Shown in pieces: positions 57,182 to 64,000 of a stretch of 64,000 bases of DNA (positions are counted from its first letter, which is position 1; every line of letters begins with the position of its first letter). The notes beneath the pieces are model-generated. The model saw only the letters and a list, made by a program, of their open reading frames with translations. It did not search any database and was not told where the DNA came from. Source of the DNA: Mesocentrotus franciscanus. Its lineage: Eukaryota > Echinodermata > Echinoidea > Camarodonta > Strongylocentrotidae. The DNA lies in assembly GCA_037976565.1 (NCBI GenBank), contig CP137669.1, positions 37,536,912 through 37,600,911 on the forward strand, written 5' to 3'. A program made the position numbers and the translations under genes.

Positions 57182-57562
57182 AAAGTAGAAGTAGTAGAAG
57201 TAGAAGTAGTATTAGTAGTAGTAGAAGTAGAAGCAGTAGTAGTAGTGTAGTAGTAGTAGTATAGTAGAATTAGAAGTAGTAGTGGTAGTATAGTAGTAGA
57301 AGTAGAAGTAGATGTAATAGAAGTAGAAATAGTATTAGTAGAAGTTGTAGTTGTAGAAGTAGTAGTATAGTAGCAGTAGTTGTAGAAGTAGTAGTAGTAG
57401 AAGACGTGTAGTAGTAGTAGCAGCAGTAGTATAGTAGAAGTAGAAGTATTAGTAGTAGCAGTAATAGTAGTAGAAGTAGAAGTAGCAGTAGAAGAAGAAG
57501 TAGTACTAGTAGTAGTAGTAGTGGTAGTAGTAGTACTAGTACTACTACTAGTAGTAGTAGTA
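56855..57562 (+). repeat. Long (AGT)n / (GTA)n microsatellite
   Basis: About 700 bases of AGT/GTA trinucleotides with AGAAGT, GTATTC and other interruptions. At its end the repeat switches strand: AGTAGTACTAGTACTACTAC around 57525-57548 is palindromic, after which AGT resumes. Confidence 0.95.
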
Positions 57563-60500
57563 TTGTGGTCCCAATGTGATAAAGCCTTTAATACTGTCTT
57601 CCATTAATTAAGTCTACTCAGACTTTATGAATGAATAACTGTTATATTCTCTGTGCTTCGCAATAATGCTTTATCATTACAATATCCATGATATTAGCAA
57701 TGTTGACTGATGAAACGATCTATATATTGACTCTTTCATAATTATTACGAAGTGAATTTGGAAAATATTTATGATTTTATATCCGAATTATTGACTTAAG
57801 GCAATGTTCGAGCCATGAAAATATTTGATCTGCTGGTATGGGAATGTATGTTTAATGTTCATGTTTCAAACGGAGAATACACAGTAGTTAGTCTTGTCTG
57901 TTGAGAAGCAGAGACTTTTAAACATTTTATTAATGATGTCATGACAGATTAATACATGTATTTTACATTACATGTTCGTGGATATAGTCAGTATATTATT
58001 AGGCCTAATTATGATTTCAAATAACTAAATAAGGCATAGTGTTTTATATTTTCGAACCCAGTTTTTGTTTTCTCCGCACTATTTAAGGCAACGGTTGATA
58101 TCTCCCGTCTTTTAATAACAAGGCAATGAAGATTGATGTTACCAGTTATTAGGAAAAAGATCGGGAATATATTGAGGGAAGCCACCAGGTCATAGTGACA
58201 GCTTACTTTTTTTCTGACTTTTGAAATCCTACTAGCAATTTCGTATCACTATCAAACGGATCTGTTGTACAGTGTCAAAGTTCAATGTAAGATCTATATT
58301 CGGATTTACGACACGACCTAGACCCTTAGAGAGATGATATTTTCATCATGTGACCGAGTGAAATTAGACACTTTGGGTTTATTACATCCTTCAAGCTTCA
58401 CATTCATTTTGTTGTTTACGTACACTCCCGGATTTATGCCCTTCAAAACATGTCAAATTTAGAATGGTTTATAGCCAAACATGTAGCTTTCGAGAACACT
58501 TCGTGACCTGTGCGCCCACGGGGTCAGGAATTATGTTTCGATACGCCTAAGGCCTATAGATGAATACTGTATCATGTACAGTCGCGTTATACCAAGGAGT
58601 TATTACTATTGCAAAGTTCTAACTCAAGTCAATTTTTATTCTATATCTAAGCTCTAATAGTCGCTGATTAATTGAAAGCTGTAATAGACGTAAATTAATG
58701 AAAGGACCTATTGGTAAAGATTTCTTGATTTTAACTGACATTGGTATTTTACCGTCCTTTCGTGATCTTCAAGATGTGTTATCCTGTACAACTCCCTGCT
58801 ATAACCACCCGTGTTGTGATACATTTATTTTGCGTCTTAGAATGCGTTTGTTCCGACATTGATTTAATGTAAACATTTTCACTCTGAACTATTCCATGTA
58901 TAGTGATCTGAGAAAATATACAATGTTTTTTTATTTTTTTTTATGTGATTGTAAATTATAATATGAACTACGGTCCTGAAATGCGCTATGGAAGAACGAT
59001 AATTATACCTTTCATAGTTACACTGTTTTAAGCCCCTCCAATAATTTGCATAATATTTCATTCTGATATCGTGAACAACTTGATTACGTCTCCTCTGTAT
59101 CAATTTATTTCCCTTCCAACTTAAAGATAAAGACCAGTTCTGGTCATGCGATTGCATTGTGAAAGAAACGTTGTGGGATCGATCAGAAAAGGTTGATCAT
59201 CTAGCATATAAGTATTGGTGTGTACTGCAAGGTTCTGGAATCATCAAAATAATAAGAAATTTGGCCCAGTCGTGGTAAAGTTACAAGCACTGTACACATA
59301 AAGATGTATATGGGACTACGCGACCACGTGCGCGATATCTATTTGGTCCCAATAGATATAATAATTTACCAAATATATCAATTCGTAGGCGGTTTCCCGA
59401 CTTTCCCGGCAGAATTTGTATCATCACGTATTAGTCAAAACATATTCTTTCACATGATTGGTAATGAGAGCTTCCATTTCATTTTTTTGAGAGAGGGGCG
59501 TTTCCAAAACTGGTCTATACCTTTAAAACTGACAATTTCGGTCAAGTAATCCACAGTGAGTTTGTAACTGCGGTCATTCACAGACAATGATAAATCAAGA
59601 AAAGAAATTTGAAAAGAAAAACGTAACAATATATACCACAGTTTACTTTATCTTTTGAAATTCTAAAAATTAGGGAGAAAAATGCATAAATATACGATTT
59701 CGACAAACTTTCGAGAGGTGATTGTACTTCTTTCAATTGATGACTAATCTACTTACCAATACAGTGATAGGAAGTTTACGGAAATTGTACTATCTGGAAT
59801 TTACTATTACTCGAACTGGGGACTATTACTCGAACTGGGGACGGTATCAGTGTGGGTGTGCGTATGGGTGTGCCTGGTTACAACATAACTCGGCTACGGA
59901 GTTCACGGTTATAGGCTGATAACCGAATCCGGATTAGATCTGCTTGATAATGTGCTACATGCTATTTTAATAATTGCTTCAAAATGTCATTGAATTTTAT
60001 TATATAGTGTAATGGATTTTGTTCACTGACTGCCTTTAAACTCCACAAACACCTGTCAAAATAGACGACCCAGTTTCCTCTCTTTTCGGTGGTTTTCCTG
60101 TCCTTCAACTCCAGCCTGAATGGGCCTGTGGAAGTGATTGTTTAAAAGAGAAAACAGTAATTAAAAAACCGTGTTGATTGTAGTATTTTCTTTGTAGGAA
60201 TATGACATCATTTGAGTAGCTACAATTTCAGAATACATAAAAATTGAATTTATATTTTTCTTTCTATTTTATGTTCGGTATACCGCATTGCGATTCCAAT
60301 GGCTGATGAGTGCCTCCTCGTCACGATTCTTTCTTCCTTTTCATCTTTAGTCATCGACGTCTCTTAATATCAGAGACTTTTCAGAGTAGACTAGATTTAG
60401 TTTTTAATTATCACTTTAAATGATAATCATGATAAATATGAGGAAACTAATTTATCTTGACAAGTCTGCCTGAGGTTTGTTTGACCTAGCAACAACTTTA

Positions 60501-63500
60501 TCGGGCAAACTGGAAGTGGAACCGCGACTCTTCGCATTTGTCGTAGAGCGATGTCACGATAGACAAGTTCCTCAAAGTTCTATCCTTTAAATTTACACCA
60601 GGAAATGCAAAGATGATTAGTAATTTGCCGATTAGAGTTTACAGCATGACAAATGCCATATGATAATCCGGCTAATGTGTAGCAGTGTCTGTCCACCTGT
60701 TGTTCTTTTGGGCTTTAACGCGAGCAAAGTACAAATGACCTGCTAAATATTTTCCGTGTCACTGATCATGATAGTGCACAATAGAACTGTTCTCCATGAT
60801 GTTATACGTTGGATCTGAGGCGAATGCTGAAGATTATCAACTAAACATTCAGACTGTTGGCATCCCTAAGACAATTATTTGAAAGGTCCTGGAAAATGGT
60901 TTATATTTCGAATCAGAGAGATTCATATACTGAATATAATTATATAACATTGAACAGATGATCTTTTGTTTAAATACTTTAATTTCACATGTATATTGAA
61001 AAAGCAAGGTGATATCAAGCGGTTCAAAGTGTAATTTCCTTTTGAATAGAATTTAGTTTATATATATATATATATAATAGTGTACAGGTCCATAGTATAT
61101 ATCGGTCTAGCAAGGACCTACTACCATGGGTCCCTGGGTCTAGGCTCTAAAATTCCTTTCGTCTTCCATGTCGTCTCATTTTCCGATATCACATAAAGCT
61201 CATTTGAGATTCACAGTTCCTTAGAGCTCTATTTTCTCATTGTTACTTGTTTTTGTCACTGTCCATGACCTTTGAAATATAGACTATCATGATAAAGGGT
61301 TGTGGATATTGTCTGCTTTCCGTTTTCCGCACAAAAATTCAGTTCACCCCAATAAATCCGCCATGGTACAGAGAGGGTTGAAAGTACCTTGACAAAAGTA
61401 CAGAAAGGTTGAACCCAGTCATATCTGGTCAATTCAAGTACATGTACATGTACTTGGATAACCTGGTACTTGTTCACAATAAAATTAAAATTGTGAAATT
61501 AAACTAGTAACGGATATTTATCACCATTCATTGGATCGGAGGCATCAAGTTGTTGCATAATAGTGTCTTGTTGACCTCGCTGTAAACAGATAGACAAAAA
61601 ATGATGAAAATAGACCTATATGTATACTATTCATGCTATTTGTTGACAAATTGAGGTACATCGTTACAGTATCAACCATTGCAGATAATGATGTAATAAT
61701 GTTTATTTTGTACACGCGGCTGTACCAACTACCATGCAATTCATCGTATAGAGGTCACCAAGGTTACATTAATTGATACAGGTTCATCAAAGTAGGTTTA
61801 CTTCCTCTGTTCACCCTCGAAGGCTCGATGACCAGGTGTCCTGTAATATGTTGCGAGAGGCTTCCTTGCATGAAATTGCAAATTATGTGACATGTTTGAC
61901 CACAGCTAATTATAATGGATTAGTGCCTGGGATGAAAATGAGTGCAAAAAGATTGTGAGGCCTCACCCTAGGACCCCGCCTTTCATACGTTAGTGCTCAT
62001 TTACTCCGGTGACATTTATTTTTGTCCAGGCTTTATATTTCGTCATGAACATGGGGTTAGAGTTGCTATGTGGGTTTTAGGTTAGGTTTAGGGTTAGGTA
62101 TGATGCCTGGTCCAGGGTTGAAGTCCAGAATCGGAAAGGCGTCCGCGTAGGATACATTGACGGCAGAGCTAGCATGTGACGTACTACCACCCATCGGTGA
62201 CCCATAATTACGTGTCCTGTACATAGCTTTGTTGCAGCTAGCCCAACCCCACGGCCCCACCCTTGTAATGTTACGGGTCACGGTCTGTACGTGTCATTCC
62301 ATTGTTGATATTCAGCACCGTGGATAGGCCAGTGAGGCGTGGAACGTCTGTCGCATAGATCTTCGGGCGGTCTCAAAGTTATCTTCAGAATCACAAAGAA
62401 AGTACAGTCGAAAACAACAATGGCTTCCTTTAGCTCTAAAAAATAGCATGTTCAAGTTGTGTATTGAATATAACCTAACCCATAGGGACATGACTGAGGG
62501 TCATAGCAAGTCCATGGGCATTGGCAAGGACAAGACTTGCTTTCAAGCCAGGTCTCAACTATAACTAATATGATATGACACGATAAAATACTAGTAAAGG
62601 TACTTCTAATTGTTCTGTCATGACGGATCTCCATCCAAAGTATATCACTGGAAATTTACACGACAAAAACAAACGAACAAACAAGCAAACACAAAACAGT
62701 TTCTTTAAAAGAATTCTGTGTGTATATGTTTGCATGTTCCCTAAGTATGTATACAGTGTTTTTCGAAATGCACACAGGATAAAGAAAGAAATACCAATAA
62801 TGGTCTTTCCTGTCCATGTTATTAATGCAACAGTCACTGGACAATCGACACACTTTCATGTTTCAGTTTTAAAAGGAAGAAATAGTTAGGTAGGTCATTC
62901 TTGGATTTAAAAAATAACTATAGTTGTCGCCTGGCAATTTTGGGAGTTTGGAGTGGGGATTCAAACGTCGAACGGAACAGAATGAGACAATATCTTAAAA
63001 GGAAATTTGTGAATATCATGCTGTTAATGTTGTCATGACATGAACATGCATGATCATCACATTTGTATATGTGTAATGTTGGCCTACCGCTGTGCTTTTC
63101 TTTGCATGAGGCCAACAGGTATACAGGAATGGATTCCAGTGGGAGGGGGCAAAACTGAAGGCAAGAGCCCCCAACAAAATATTAAACCCTGCCAGAATTG
63201 AGGACTTATTTATTTTGAAAATATTGTAGATCCAGATAAAATCTTTAAATTATGTTAACTCCAATCACCATTCTCACTTCCAAAATATAAGGTTTTCAAA
63301 TTGGTTTTGCTTAAAGATAATGTCGTTATGAACAACTTTTCTGCGTCCAAATTCCCTGAATTGACCGATCATTTCCTTATTTGAGTGCAAACGCTTTCTT
63401 TCCTGTAAGGTTTAAATGAATATTGGTCTTCCGTGCTAATTACTCTCGTCCCTGCTTCTTTTTTGTTGTATTCACACTCATTGTCTCACCTGTAATGCCA

Positions 63501-63650
63501 ATAGACCTGTTCCCCTATGCTGTTAAGTTCTAGGCCTATTGTTCTAAAAGATATTTCCTGTATAACAAAATTGATAAGTTGTTAGAATGATTACTATAGG
63601 ATGTGAGCTGAGCCAGTTGCAAACCTACATCCCTCAGGCTTAATGCAGGT
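57563..63650. other. Long AT-rich stretch with one candidate exon
   Basis: Apart from the candidate exon at 60053-60125 (-), no gene or repeat family was recognised. Short features are a palindrome CAAGTACATGTACATGTACT at 61436-61457 and a TA run at 61058-61077. The open frame at 62066-62281 (-) is fairly GC-rich but has no domain. If the SLC16-like gene continues, this is intron. Confidence 0.4.
60053..60125 (-). CDS. Candidate isolated internal exon, unassigned
   Basis: On the minus strand a good acceptor (TGTTTTCTCTTTTAAACAAT followed by CACTTCCACAG) precedes 73 bases that can be read as PFRLELKDRKTTEKRGNWVV then YFDR, ending GACAG/GTGTTT, a usable but weak donor. Codon composition is richer in G and C than the AT-rich flanks. 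I recognise no family, and no partner exon was seen in the neighbourhood. It could be chance. Confidence 0.25.
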
Positions 63651-63658
63651 AGCCTGTA

Positions 63659-63783
63659 TGCACTTATAATTGTAAGGAGTTACAATAAAATTGGCTATAT
63701 AATTATGCACTTACAATTATTGTAAGGAGTTACAATAAAAATTGTAACTCCTTACAATTATAAGTGCATAATTATATAGCCAA
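63659..63783. repeat. Near-perfect inverted repeat (hairpin) with an extra direct half-copy
   Basis: The arm 63691-63736 (TTGGCTATATAATTATGCAC...GTAAGGAGTTACAAT) pairs with 63741-63783 across an AAAA loop, differing by a 3-base indel. A further partial direct copy of the centre lies at 63659-63695. It may be a MITE remnant or an active hairpin-forming short element. Confidence 0.8.
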
Positions 63784-64000
63784 TAGGTACGCCGATATAC
63801 TGTTAAAACTGGCACGCAATGGTGAACAATATCAATCCTTGGCGCATACTGTCTGCTCTCGCTCAGCTCAGCTGTATAATTAACGAGGTGTAGCCAGGAA
63901 GCTTCTGGTGTAGCAATCATATTTTAAAATCCCCATGTTTTTCTTGTTCGACATGGAGCGTGGTATGGTACTTCACCTAATTCCAGCTTGCCGACTGTTC

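Noticed and set aside
62050..62100. Telomere-like GGTTAGGTTTAGGGTTAGG
   Set aside because: Only a few degenerate units in an interstitial position; probably chance.
62066..62281. Minus-strand frame ending in a Pro/Asn-rich stretch, possible exon
   Set aside because: The sequence is moderately GC-rich, but no convincing acceptor or domain, and its tail overlaps the GGTTAG-like repeat.

Overview
The window looks like AT-rich nuclear DNA of a marine deuterostome invertebrate, most likely an echinoderm and plausibly a sea urchin. The support is long introns with consensus GT-AG sites, many dispersed SINE, MITE and LINE remnants, long microsatellites, and frequent TAGGCCTA-type 8-mers. This is a judgement from style of sequence, not a database match. 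There are no prokaryotic operons, CRISPR arrays or rRNA genes.

Four protein-coding loci can be supported. (1) 2844-10931 (+): a complete five-exon gene for a 353-residue single-pass membrane protein. It has a signal peptide, a six-cysteine ectodomain, a transmembrane helix and a long Ser/Tyr/Pro-rich tail with a PPPPY motif, which is the architecture of the Shisa/STMC6 adaptor superfamily. (2) 15479-18224 (-) and (3) 20648-23120 (+): two five-exon genes for secreted proteins with two FAS1 (fasciclin) domains each. They stand head to head and are the arms of a large inverted duplication centred near 19.44 kb. The minus copy (345 aa) looks intact. The plus copy (373 aa) has a one-base insertion that replaces its C-terminus, a disturbed splice donor and no TATA box. 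(4) 50791-50938 (+): the first coding exon of an SLC16-type (monocarboxylate transporter-like) protein; no later exon was recognised in the window. One unassigned 73-nt candidate exon lies at 60053-60125 (-).

The rest is mostly repeats. A roughly 540-bp MITE family with TTAA target duplications has five full copies. One copy has its empty site preserved inside the window, in the second unit of a tandem duplication (44261-48075). There are also a roughly 180-bp SINE whose 5' part resembles 7SL RNA (three copies), tRNA-derived SINEs, foldback-like GGACAACTACCCC palindromic elements (three loci), hAT-like MITEs with 8-bp target duplications, a 1.09-kb TA-flanked element carrying a nested SINE, two non-LTR retrotransposon relics (one with a YADD motif and split by a MITE), and long CTT, GA, AGT and GAT tracts.

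The genes do not form a pathway. The FAS1 pair is a paralogous pair in which one copy seems to be diverging or decaying; the Shisa-like and SLC16-like genes are independent neighbours. I found no clear new multi-gene system. The most distinctive observations are the FAS1 palindrome, the 7SL-like SINE, the MITE empty site, and the duplicated exon start flanking the pyrimidine tract.
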